This document shows, piece by piece, positions 24,090 to 31,773 of a DNA stretch of 64,000 nt. A program made the position numbers and the translations under genes. Under the pieces are notes generated by a model, which was not told the origin of the DNA, did not search any database, and saw only the letters and a program-made list of their open reading frames with translations. Origin of the DNA: Burkholderia sp. WAC0059 (GTDB taxonomy: Bacteria; Pseudomonadota; Gammaproteobacteria; Burkholderiales; Burkholderiaceae); NCBI RefSeq assembly GCF_002870125.1, contig NZ_PNEO01000007.1:170657-234656 (forward strand), read 5' to 3'. Numbering within the stretch: position 1 is the first letter of the stretch; the number at the start of each line of letters is the position of its first letter.

Positions 24090-24320
24090 TCAGGCCCGGC
24101 GGGCCGACGCCAGGACCGCGCTGGCCGACGACGCCCGGTCCGCCGCCTTGACGTCGCCGCCGACGAGCCCATACGAAAACGCCCTCGCCAGCTCGGCCGT
24201 CAGTTGCCCGGCGCCAAGCGGCGCCGGCGCGTCCGCCGAGCTCCACGCGTGTATCCACCCGGCCACCGCCAGCGGCACGATCAGCGCCACCGGCCAGTAC
24301 CCCGCCACCATCCTTTTCAT
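24090..24320 (-). CDS. Small exported or membrane protein, hypothetical
   Basis: A possible 76-aa protein starting MKRMVAGYWPVALIVPLAVAG. It has a two-Lys/Arg N-terminus and one hydrophobic segment (about 5-22) that could be a signal peptide or membrane anchor. The remainder is Ala/Ser-rich. GGGAGAG lies about 6 nt before the ATG. I do not recognise it. Small size and low complexity make a chance open frame possible, but the start signals and hydrophobic segment argue for a real gene. Confidence 0.45.
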   Translation of the reverse strand: MKRMVAGYWPVALIVPLAVAGWIHAWSSADAPAPLGAGQLTAELARAFSYGLVGGDVKAADRASSASAVLASARRA

Positions 24321-24642
24321 GATCGGCTCTCCCGATATGACGACAAGCCGTAACGCACTATCGTCACTGAGAATGATATAGAGCCAGACAATCAAGATAA
24401 AGGGATTTGCCACTAACACAGTGTTGCGGCCAGGCAAACAGTGAAGGCGATACGGTGTGATGCGAAGCAGTGCGGCAAAACGCTCCCGATCGTTCATCGT
24501 CCCGGCACAGGCATCGCGCTCGGCACAGTACGGCGCAACGCACCATTCGAAGACCCAAACGGCACCCGGGACATCCATTTTTTTCACGATACGAGATACA
24601 ATCGATTCTCCGCCGCTTCGTGCGTCAACCGCTTTCGATCCC
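24321..24642. other. Intergenic region upstream of the IclR regulator
   Basis: A 322-bp region with lower GC than its surroundings. It holds TACAAT at 24597-24602, a likely -10 for the plus-strand regulator, after a T-run (about 24578-24584) and TTCACGATACGAG, with no clear -35. A continuous minus-strand frame crosses it, but its predicted protein has no recognisable features. Nothing else is seen. Confidence 0.4.
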
Positions 24643-25488
24643 ATGAGCGACACCCATTCCGAGCCCAAGACCTCGATTCAGGTGATCGAACGCATGATGC
24701 GCCTGCTCGACGCGCTCGCCGCGCATAGCGATCCGGTCAGCCTGAAAGAACTGGCGCAGCGCACCGCGCTGCATCCGTCGACGGCCCACCGCATCCTGAA
24801 CGACATGGTGAGCTGCCGGCTCGTCGATCGGTCGGACCCCGGCACGTACCGGCTCGGCATGCGTCTGCTCGAACTCGGCAATCTCGTGAAGGCGCGCCTG
24901 TCCGTGCGCGACGCGGCGCTTGCGCCGATGCGCGAGCTGCACCGTCTCACCGGCCAGACGGTCAACCTCTCGGTGCGTCAGGGCGACGAGATCGTCTATA
25001 TCGAGCGCGCGTACTCCGAACGCTCGGGCATGCAGGTGGTTCGCGCGATCGGCGGCCGCGCGCCGCTGCATCTGACGTCGGTCGGCAAGCTCTTTCTCGC
25101 CGCCGACGAGGCGAACCGCGTGCGCGCCTACGCGACGCGCACCGGCCTCTCGGGCCACACCCGCAACAGCATCACCGACCTCGCCCAGCTCGAGCGCGAG
25201 CTGACGCACGTGCGCCAGCAGGCCTGCGCACGCGACAACGAAGAGCTGGAACTCGGCGTGCGCTGCATTGCGGCGGGCATCTACGACGACACCGGCAAGC
25301 TCGTCGCCGGGCTGTCGCTGTCCGCGCCCGCCGACCGGATGCAGGACTCCTGGCTCGGCCAGCTCAGCAGCACGGCGCTCACCATCTCCGAGTCGCTCGG
25401 TTTTCATCCCGAGGCAGCCGGCGAAACCGCGCCGGGCGGCAACGACGGCCCGGGCAAGGCCCAGCCTGCGCCGCAACAGGCGTCCTAG
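24643..25488 (+). CDS. IclR-family transcriptional regulator
   Basis: A 281-aa regulator from ATG 24643. An N-terminal winged helix-turn-helix (about 10-75) includes SLKELAQRTALHPSTAHRI. The C-terminal IclR effector-binding domain (about 85-255) has GQTVNLSVRQGDEIVYIER, LTSVGKLFLA and the ELGVRCIAAGIYD motif. The last 25 residues are a low-complexity tail. No catabolic genes are adjacent, so the target cannot be named. A good terminator follows it. Confidence 0.9.
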   Translation: MSDTHSEPKTSIQVIERMMRLLDALAAHSDPVSLKELAQRTALHPSTAHRILNDMVSCRLVDRSDPGTYRLGMRLLELGNLVKARLSVRDAALAPMRELHRLTGQTVNLSVRQGDEIVYIERAYSERSGMQVVRAIGGRAPLHLTSVGKLFLAADEANRVRAYATRTGLSGHTRNSITDLAQLERELTHVRQQACARDNEELELGVRCIAAGIYDDTGKLVAGLSLSAPADRMQDSWLGQLSSTALTISESLGFHPEAAGETAPGGNDGPGKAQPAPQQAS

Positions 25489-25523
25489 ACCTGTCGCGCA
25501 TCGCGCGAAAGCCCGTACCATGC

Positions 25524-25554
25524 AAAACGCCCCACAATAAGCGGGGCGTTTTTT
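25524..25554. terminator. Terminator between iclR-type gene and S11 peptidase gene
   Basis: Stem ACGCCCC / GGGGCGT with a 9-nt loop, preceded by AAA and followed by TTTTT. It lies between convergent genes and should end the plus-strand regulator transcript. The A-run also gives termination potential on the minus strand. Confidence 0.88.
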
Positions 25555-25577
25555 ATCGGGCGCAATCTCCGGACGTT

Positions 25578-26762
25578 TCAGGTGCCGGCGCCGTTCGCGT
25601 CCGCGCCGGTGGCGACGCGCGCCTGCTGCTCGCCCCCGCCGTTGTCGAGCCACGTGCGCACGCGGCTCGCGTCGGCGAAGCGCGAATACTTGCCGGTCGA
25701 GTCGAGCAGGACCACGATCATCGGACGGCTGTGGATCGTCGTCTGCATGACGAGGCACTCGCCCGCCTCGTTGATGAAGCCCGTTTTCTGCAGGCCGATG
25801 TCCCAAGACGGGTTGTGGACCAGCGCGTTGGTGCTGTTGTAGACGAGCGAGCGCTTGCCGGTGAACACCGTGTAGGAATTGTGGTCGGTCGAGAACTGGC
25901 GGATCAGCGGGTACTGGTAGGCGGCGTTGACCATCTTCACGAGGTCGCGCGCGGTCGAAACGTTGTGGCTCGTCAGGCCGGTCGAGTTCTCGAAGTGCGT
26001 GTCGGTCATGCCGAGCGCCTTCGCCTTGGCGTTCATCGCGGCGATGAACGCGGGCCGCCCGCCGGGGTAGTAGCGCGACAGCGCCGCCGCCGCGCGGTTT
26101 TCCGACGCCATCAGCGCGATGTGGAGCATGTCCTCGCGCGAGAGCACGGACCCGACCGAAAGGCGCGACCCGGTGTTCTTGATGAAATCGCGGTCGTCGT
26201 CGGTCACTTCGATCGGCTGGTCGAGCGGCGCCTTCGAATCGAGCACGACCATCGCCGTCATCAGCTTCGAGATCGAGGCGATCGGCACGACCTCGCTCGA
26301 GTTCTTCTCGTAGACCGGCGCGAGCGTGTTCTGGTCGACGATGTAGGCGACGTTCGAGCGCAGCGCGAGCGACTCGGGCGACTCGGGCGACTCGTGCAGC
26401 CGGAACGCCTGACTCGTCGGCGAGTGGCGCGGTTCGAAGGCGACGCGCCGCATCGTCGCGTGGCGCCGCCCCTTCATCACGTAGGTCACGCGCCGCTTTT
26501 TCGCGCCGAGGCGGGCTTTCCCGCTCGTCGCGATCTTGCGGGCGCCGGCCCTGTGCCCGGCTGCGTTCGCGCCTGAAACGACGTCTTTCGCCGCCGGCGG
26601 CTGCGTGCCGGCGGGAGCGGCGGCGGCCGGATCGTCCGCCGCGAAAGCCCGCACCGGCATGACAAGAGCTGAACTGACGATCAGGGAAACCGCCAGCGAC
26701 AGCGCTGTACCGACCATGGCACCCTGGGTCACTTTGAACGGCAAGAGCTTGTCGAGATTCAT
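25578..26762 (-). CDS. D-alanyl-D-alanine endopeptidase, peptidase S11 (PbpG-like)
   Basis: Periplasmic serine peptidase expected to trim or cut peptidoglycan cross-links. The product is 394 aa from ATG 26762. A signal peptide at about 1-42 ends near VRAFAADD. A basic Ala/Arg-rich linker at about 45-130 has no domain features. The S11 domain follows with SxxK (SISKLM), SxN (SENRAAAALS) and KTG (LQKTGFINEAG). It is closer to penicillin-binding protein 7 (pbpG) than to DacA/DacC because no C-terminal amphipathic helix is seen. It has its own promoter and upstream inverted repeats. Confidence 0.88.
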   Translation of the reverse strand: MNLDKLLPFKVTQGAMVGTALSLAVSLIVSSALVMPVRAFAADDPAAAAPAGTQPPAAKDVVSGANAAGHRAGARKIATSGKARLGAKKRRVTYVMKGRRHATMRRVAFEPRHSPTSQAFRLHESPESPESLALRSNVAYIVDQNTLAPVYEKNSSEVVPIASISKLMTAMVVLDSKAPLDQPIEVTDDDRDFIKNTGSRLSVGSVLSREDMLHIALMASENRAAAALSRYYPGGRPAFIAAMNAKAKALGMTDTHFENSTGLTSHNVSTARDLVKMVNAAYQYPLIRQFSTDHNSYTVFTGKRSLVYNSTNALVHNPSWDIGLQKTGFINEAGECLVMQTTIHSRPMIVVLLDSTGKYSRFADASRVRTWLDNGGGEQQARVATGADANGAGT

Positions 26763-26798
26763 TGGTGTTCTATATCGGAGCGGCGGAATGGTTCGCCA

Positions 26799-26827
26799 AG
26801 TGTAGTTAAAGCCGGAAAATTTCGCAA
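26799..26827 (-). promoter_or_regulatory. Sigma70 promoter of the S11 peptidase gene
   Basis: On the minus strand: -35 TTGCGA, 17-bp spacer, -10 TACACT (complement at 26799-26804). The start codon is about 35 bp downstream. This is the best promoter-like pair in the intergenic region. Confidence 0.6.
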
Positions 26828-26864
26828 ATTGAAGCACTTACCTGCATTCATTAAACCGGAATGT

Positions 26865-26925
26865 AAGTTTCGATTGTAGAAACGCGATCGAAACTTCCCT
26901 AACGATGCAGACAGGCAATCGAAAC
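26865..26925. repeat. Triple ATCGAAAC motif with inverted repeat, probable operator
   Basis: Arms AAGTTTCGAT (26865-26874) and ATCGAAACTT (26887-26896) form a perfect 10-bp inverted repeat with a 12-nt spacer. A third copy, CAATCGAAAC, at 26916-26925 is also a perfect inverted partner of GTTTCGATTG at 26867-26876. The cluster lies about 40-100 bp upstream of the S11 peptidase -35 box. The binding protein is unknown. Confidence 0.6.
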
Positions 26926-27201
26926 GGTGCACTGCGGGCGTCGGCGCCATACGCGGCGGGCAGCACGGACGCCTGAAACGGTCATCGAGCGGCAAGCGGG
27001 GAAGATCCGGCCCTATCCGGCGGCAACGGACACGAAACGCGCTTTCGACCGCGATAGCCCTTCAACGTTCCACGCCCGAATCGGTGGACGCAGTCGCCGC
27101 TATTTTCAGGATGCAACGGAAAACCGGCGCCAGCCGCATCAGGGCTACCCCGGATTTCGGAAGAATCCGCATAACGATATATTTATCAACGGCTTAAAGA
27201 A

Positions 27202-27216
27202 TTGTGCGACGCACAA
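27202..27216 (+). promoter_or_regulatory. Probable PhaR operator 1 upstream of phaP
   Basis: The palindrome TTGTGCGACGCACAA lies 5 bp upstream of the phaP -35 box. PhaR repressors of PHA-producing bacteria bind TGC/GCA-rich repeats at phasin promoters. Assignment to PhaR is inferred from that and from the gene controlled. Confidence 0.65.
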
Positions 27217-27221
27217 AATCC

Positions 27222-27249
27222 TTGACATTGGCCGCAGGCGTCCTACAAT
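27222..27249 (+). promoter_or_regulatory. Sigma70 promoter of phaP
   Basis: Consensus TTGACA at 27222-27227, a 16-bp spacer and TACAAT at 27244-27249. Operator-like repeats flank it on both sides. This is one of the strongest promoter matches in the window and fits the very high expression of phasins. Confidence 0.92.
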
Positions 27250-27260
27250 CCAAGGTAATG

Positions 27261-27273
27261 TTGCGACGCACAA
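27261..27273 (+). promoter_or_regulatory. Probable PhaR operator 2 downstream of the phaP -10
   Basis: TTGCGACGCACAA repeats the core of the upstream palindrome (GCGACGCACAA is identical in both). It sits 11 bp past the -10 element, over the initially transcribed region, a position suited to repression. Confidence 0.65.
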
Positions 27274-27356
27274 ATGCGCGAACAGAACACCATCCCGTCT
27301 TGCCCCCTTTCCCAACGCGGTCCGCATCGGACGGCCCGCCCTCCAGGAGCGTAACC

Positions 27357-27932
27357 ATGAGTCTGCTGACCCCCGAGCAATTCGCCGCTGCCCAGAAGGC
27401 CAATCTCGAAACCCTCTTCGGCCTGACCGGCAAGGCATTCGAGGGCGTGGAAAAACTGGTCGAACTGAATCTGCAGGCCGTCCGCTCGAACATCGCCGAA
27501 ACCCAGGAACACGCGCAGCGCGCGCTGTCGGTGAAGGACGTGCAGGAGCTGCTCGCGCTGCAGGCCAGCTACACGCAGCCGCTCGCGGAAAAGCTGCTGT
27601 CGTACGGTCGCCATCTGTACGAAATCACGGCCACCACCCAGGCCGAGTTCGCGCGCGTGGCCGAGGCCCACTACGAAGACCAGAACCGCAAGGTGCAGTC
27701 GCTCGTCGACAACGTCGCGAAGAACGCGCCGGCGGGTTCGGAAACGGCCGTCGCCGTGATCAAGTCGGCCATCAACGCCGCCAACACGACCTACGAAACG
27801 GTGCACAAGGCAGCGCGCCAGGCCGTTGAAATCGCCGAAAGCAACTTCAACGCGGCAACCGCCGCCGCTGCCAAGGCCACGACCCAGGCTTCGCGCTCGG
27901 CGGCCGCGTCGGCCACCAGAAAGCCGGCCTGA
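27357..27932 (+). CDS. phaP: Phasin, PHA granule-associated protein
   Basis: An amphipathic coating protein of polyhydroxyalkanoate granules. The product is 191 aa from ATG 27357, with AGGAG upstream. It starts [27 protein letters not shown] sequence, typical of betaproteobacterial phasins, and is mostly helical. The C-terminus is an Ala/Lys/Thr-rich tail ([19 protein letters not shown]). No signal peptide. It ends convergently with the pyruvate dehydrogenase operon, whose acetyl-CoA product feeds PHA synthesis. A strong promoter and terminator make it a single-gene unit. Confidence 0.95.
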   Translation: MSLLTPEQFAAAQKANLETLFGLTGKAFEGVEKLVELNLQAVRSNIAETQEHAQRALSVKDVQELLALQASYTQPLAEKLLSYGRHLYEITATTQAEFARVAEAHYEDQNRKVQSLVDNVAKNAPAGSETAVAVIKSAINAANTTYETVHKAARQAVEIAESNFNAATAAAAKATTQASRSAAASATRKPA

Positions 27933-28025
27933 GTCCCGTCGTCGTTCGTCGCGCCCGGGGGGCTCTGCCCGCTCCGCATCCGCCCTCGCGACGTTCGCTC
28001 ATCGTTTTACGGCCGACAAAACAGG

Positions 28026-28057
28026 AACGGCGCGCTTCGACGAAGCGCGCCGTTTCG
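28026..28057 (+). terminator. phaP terminator
   Basis: A 14-bp perfect stem AACGGCGCGCTTCG / CGAAGCGCGCCGTT around a single central base, followed by a short T-rich stretch (TTTCGTTT). It lies between phaP and the convergent lpdA. The T-run is interrupted, so efficiency is uncertain. Confidence 0.75.
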
Positions 28058-28101
28058 TTTGGCGCCGACGCCGGCCGGACCCGGCCGGCCGCACATCGCG
28101 A

Positions 28102-29886
28102 CTACTTCTTTTTCTGCGGCGGCAGGTCCGTGCAGACCCCCTCGTAAAGCTCGGCAGCCATGCCGATCGACTCGCCGAGCGTCGGGTGCGGGTGGATCGT
28201 GCGGCCGATGTCGGTCGCGTCCGCGCCCATCTCCACCGCGAGGCACACTTCGCTGATGAGGTCGCCCGCGTTCAGGCCGACGATGCCGCCGCCGATCACG
28301 CGATGCGTCTCTTCGTCGAAGAGCAGCTTCGTGAAGCCCTCGTCGCGTCCGTTCGCGATCGCGCGGCCCGACGCGGCCCACGGAAACACCGCCTTGCCGT
28401 ACTTGATGCCCTCGGCCTTGCATTGATCCTCGGTCTTGCCGGCCCACGCCACTTCCGGATCGGTGTAGGCCACGGCCGGGATCTGCAGCGCGTCGAAGTA
28501 AGCCTTCTCGCCGTGCGCCACTTCCGCCGCGACGTGAGCTTCGTGCACCGCCTTGTGCGCGAGCATCGGCTGGCCGACGATGTCGCCGATCGCGAAGATG
28601 TGCGGCACGTTCGTGCGCATCTGCTTGTCCACTTCGATGAAGCCGCGCTCGGTCACGGCGACGCCCGCCTTGTCCGCGCCGATCTTCTTGCCGTTCGGCG
28701 TACGCCCCACGGCGACCAGCACGAGATCGTAGCGCTGCGGGCCGTCCGGCGCCTTCTCGCCCTCGAAGCTCACGTAGATGCCGTCGTCCTTCGCTTCGGC
28801 CTTCGTGGTCTTCGTCTTCAGCATCACGTTGGCGAAGCGCTTCGCGTTGTACTTCTCCCAGACCTTCACGAGATCGCGGTCGGCGCCCGCCATGAGGCCG
28901 TCCATCATTTCGACGATGTCGATCTGCGCGCCGAGCGTCGAGTAGACGGTCGCCATTTCGAGGCCGATGATGCCGCCGCCAATCACGAGCATGCGCTGCG
29001 GAACCTGCCGCAGCTCCAGCGCGCCCGTCGAATCGATCACGCGCGGGTCCTCGGGGATGAACGGCAGCTTCACGGCCTGCGAGCCGGCCGCGATGATGGC
29101 CTGTTTGAAGCGGACGACCTTCTTGCCGCCCTCGCCCGCCACTTCCATGTGGTGCGGATCGACGAACGTGCCGACGCCCGTCACGACCTCGACCTTGCGG
29201 GCCTTCGCCATGCCGGCGAGGCCGCCCGTCAGCTTGCCGACGACGCCGGCCTTGAACGCGCGCAGCTTGTCCAGATCGACCTGCGGCTTGCCGAACGTAA
29301 TGCCGTGCGCGGACAGCGACTCGGCCTCGTCGATGACGAGCGCCGTGTGCAGCAACGCCTTCGACGGGATGCAGCCGACGTTCAGGCACACGCCGCCGAG
29401 CGTCGGATAACGCTCGATCAGCACGGTCTTCATGCCGAGATCGGCGGAGCGGAAGGCGGCCGAATAGCCGCCGGGGCCCGAGCCGAGCACGAGCATGTCG
29501 CATTCGATGTCCGCGCTGCCGCCGAAGCTGCCGGCCTGCGGCGCGGCGGCCTTGGGCGCGGCGGCCGGCGCGCCCGATGCGGCGGCCGGTTGCGGCGCGG
29601 CCGCGGCAGGCGCCGGGGCCGCAGCGGCGGGTGCCACCGAGGCGCCCGCGGACGCCTCGACGAGCGCGATCACCGTGCCTTCCGACACCTTGTCGCCGGG
29701 CTTGACCTTGATCTCCTTCACCGTGCCGGCGGTATCGCTCGGCACCTCGATGGAGGCCTTGTCCGATTCCAGCGTCATCAGCGCCTGCTCTTTTTCGATG
29801 ACGTCGCCGGGCTTGATGTTGACTTCGATGACATCGACGTCCTTGAAGTCGCCGATGTCCGGCACTTTCACTTCGACGAGACTCAT
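28102..29886 (-). CDS. lpdA: Dihydrolipoyl dehydrogenase (E3) with N-terminal lipoyl domain
   Basis: E3 component that reoxidises dihydrolipoyl groups of pyruvate dehydrogenase, using FAD and NAD. The product is 594 aa, longer than ordinary E3 (about 475) because of an N-terminal lipoyl domain with lipoylation motif ESDKASIEV (Lys43). An Ala/Pro-rich linker at about 80-118 follows. The E3 core has GSGPGGYSAAF, redox disulfide CLNVGC and C-terminal active-site HPHPTLGES. This fused architecture is usual in beta- and some gammaproteobacterial PDH operons. It lies 161 bp after aceF. Confidence 0.97.
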   Translation of the reverse strand: MSLVEVKVPDIGDFKDVDVIEVNIKPGDVIEKEQALMTLESDKASIEVPSDTAGTVKEIKVKPGDKVSEGTVIALVEASAGASVAPAAAAPAPAAAAPQPAAASGAPAAAPKAAAPQAGSFGGSADIECDMLVLGSGPGGYSAAFRSADLGMKTVLIERYPTLGGVCLNVGCIPSKALLHTALVIDEAESLSAHGITFGKPQVDLDKLRAFKAGVVGKLTGGLAGMAKARKVEVVTGVGTFVDPHHMEVAGEGGKKVVRFKQAIIAAGSQAVKLPFIPEDPRVIDSTGALELRQVPQRMLVIGGGIIGLEMATVYSTLGAQIDIVEMMDGLMAGADRDLVKVWEKYNAKRFANVMLKTKTTKAEAKDDGIYVSFEGEKAPDGPQRYDLVLVAVGRTPNGKKIGADKAGVAVTERGFIEVDKQMRTNVPHIFAIGDIVGQPMLAHKAVHEAHVAAEVAHGEKAYFDALQIPAVAYTDPEVAWAGKTEDQCKAEGIKYGKAVFPWAASGRAIANGRDEGFTKLLFDEETHRVIGGGIVGLNAGDLISEVCLAVEMGADATDIGRTIHPHPTLGESIGMAAELYEGVCTDLPPQKKK

Positions 29887-30047
29887 GGTGTCCCCTGTGT
29901 CGACCGAAGCCGGCGTGTCGGCCGGAACGACGCCTCAGCGTCTACTCCGGGCCACAGCGCCGACTCCAGTCCCATACGAAAGATGGTGGCTGGTGGAGCG
30001 ACCGGCTCGCCCGCCGAGGGACGAGCCGACCGGTCGATGAAGCGGAT

Positions 30048-31694
30048 TTACAGGATCACGCGCCGGAAATCGCCCAGCACCGACGAAAGGTAGGCGTTGA
30101 AGCGCGCCGCCTCCGCCCCGTCGATCACGCGGTGGTCGTACGAGAGCGAGAGCGGCAGCGTGAGGCGCGGCACGAACTGCTTGCCGTCCCACACCGGTTT
30201 CATCGCGCCGCGCGACAGGCCGAGAATGGCCACTTCGGGCGCGTTGATGATCGGCGTGAAGTGCGTGCCGCCGATGCCGCCCAGTGACGAGATCGAGAAG
30301 CAGCCGCCCTGCATCTGCTCGGGCTTGAGCTTGCTTTCGCGCGCCAGCTTCGACAGCTCGCTCATTTCCTTCGCGATCTCGACGAGGCCCTTCTTGTCCG
30401 CGTCGCGGATCACCGGCACGACGAGGCCGTTGGGCGTATCCGCGGCGAAGCCGACGTGGTAGTACTGCTTGAAGACGAGATTGTCGCCGTCGAGGCTCGC
30501 GTTGAAGGTCGGGAACTTCTTCAGCGCCGACACGCAGGCCTTGATGACGAACGCGAGCATCGTGAACTTGACGCCGGCCTTCTCGTGCTCCTTGTTCAGT
30601 TGCACGCGCAGCGCCTCGAGGTCGGTGATGTCCGCTTCGTCGTTGTTCGTGACGTGCGGGATCATCACCCAGTTGCGATGCAGGTTCGCGCCCGAGATCT
30701 TCTTGATGCGCGAGAGCGGCTTCGGGTCCACCGGACCGAACTTCGCGAAGTCGACCTTCGGCCAGGGCAGCAGGTTCAGCCCGCCGCCCGCCGGCGCGCC
30801 CGCGGCAGCCGGCGCGGCCTGCTGGCCGCTCATCACGCCTTTGACGAACGCGGTCACGTCCGCCTGGGTGATGCGGCCTTTCGGGCCCGTGCCGCGCACG
30901 CGCGAAACGTCGACGCCCAGCTCGCGCGCGAACTTGCGAACCGACGGCGACGCGTGGCTCGCGTGACGCGAGCCGCCTTCGCCGGCCGGAATGGCCGGCG
31001 CCTGGGCAAGCGCGGACGGCGCGGTGGACGGCGCAGCCGCCGCGGGAACCGGCGCGGACGGCGCAGGCGCGGACGGCGCAGGCTTTGCAGCGGCGGGCGC
31101 CGCCGCGCCCGCGTCGGCTTCTAGCAGCAGGATCACGGCGCCTTCGGAAACCGAGTCGCCGACCTTGATCTTCACTTCCTTGACGACGCCGGCGGCCGGG
31201 CTCGGCACGTCCATCGTCGCCTTGTCCGACTCGAGCGTGACGAGCGACTGTTCCTTCTCGACGCGGTCGCCGGCCTTCACGGCAATCTCGATGACGGGCA
31301 CGTCCTTGTAGTCGCCGATGTCCGGCACCGTGACGGTCTGCACGCCGCCGCCCGTCGCGGGCTGGGCCGGTGGTTGTTGGGCCGGTTGGGCCGGCGCGGC
31401 CTGCGGCGCCGGAGCAGGCGCTGCCGCGCCGTTGCCGGCGGGCGCCGCAGCGCCCGCGCTATCCAGAATGACGATCAGTGCGCCTTCCGACACCGAATCG
31501 CCGACCTTGATCTTCACTTCCTTCACCGTGCCCGCGGCCGGGCTCGGCACGTCCATGGTCGCCTTGTCCGATTCGAGCGTGACGAGCGACTGCTCTTTCT
31601 CGACGGTATCACCCGCCTTCACCAGAATCTCGATTACAGGCACGTCCTTGTAATCGCCGATGTCCGGCACCTTGACTTCGATCGCTTGACTCAT
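30048..31694 (-). CDS. aceF: Pyruvate dehydrogenase E2, dihydrolipoyl acetyltransferase
   Basis: Core of the pyruvate dehydrogenase complex, transferring acetyl groups to CoA. The product is 548 aa from ATG 31694 (MSQAIEVKVPDIGDYKD), with GGAGA upstream. Two lipoyl domains carry Lys44 and Lys158, both in ESDKATMDV, joined by Ala/Pro linkers. A peripheral-subunit-binding domain (SPSVRKFARELGVD) follows, then the acetyltransferase domain with active-site YDHRVIDGAEAARF near the C-terminus. The tandem lipoyl domains are nearly identical, a sign of internal duplication. Confidence 0.97.
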   Translation of the reverse strand: MSQAIEVKVPDIGDYKDVPVIEILVKAGDTVEKEQSLVTLESDKATMDVPSPAAGTVKEVKIKVGDSVSEGALIVILDSAGAAAPAGNGAAAPAPAPQAAPAQPAQQPPAQPATGGGVQTVTVPDIGDYKDVPVIEIAVKAGDRVEKEQSLVTLESDKATMDVPSPAAGVVKEVKIKVGDSVSEGAVILLLEADAGAAAPAAAKPAPSAPAPSAPVPAAAAPSTAPSALAQAPAIPAGEGGSRHASHASPSVRKFARELGVDVSRVRGTGPKGRITQADVTAFVKGVMSGQQAAPAAAGAPAGGGLNLLPWPKVDFAKFGPVDPKPLSRIKKISGANLHRNWVMIPHVTNNDEADITDLEALRVQLNKEHEKAGVKFTMLAFVIKACVSALKKFPTFNASLDGDNLVFKQYYHVGFAADTPNGLVVPVIRDADKKGLVEIAKEMSELSKLARESKLKPEQMQGGCFSISSLGGIGGTHFTPIINAPEVAILGLSRGAMKPVWDGKQFVPRLTLPLSLSYDHRVIDGAEAARFNAYLSSVLGDFRRVIL

Positions 31695-31773
31695 TGTTGA
31701 TGTCTCCAGGGCCGCGGACACACCTTCCCCGTCGCCGGAGAAGGCGCGCCCGCAAGCACGCGGGGGTGATGCG

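Noticed and set aside
26927..27829. 300-residue plus frame overlapping phaP
   Set aside because: It runs through the phaP promoter and is out of frame with phaP. The protein is Arg-rich with no recognisable features.
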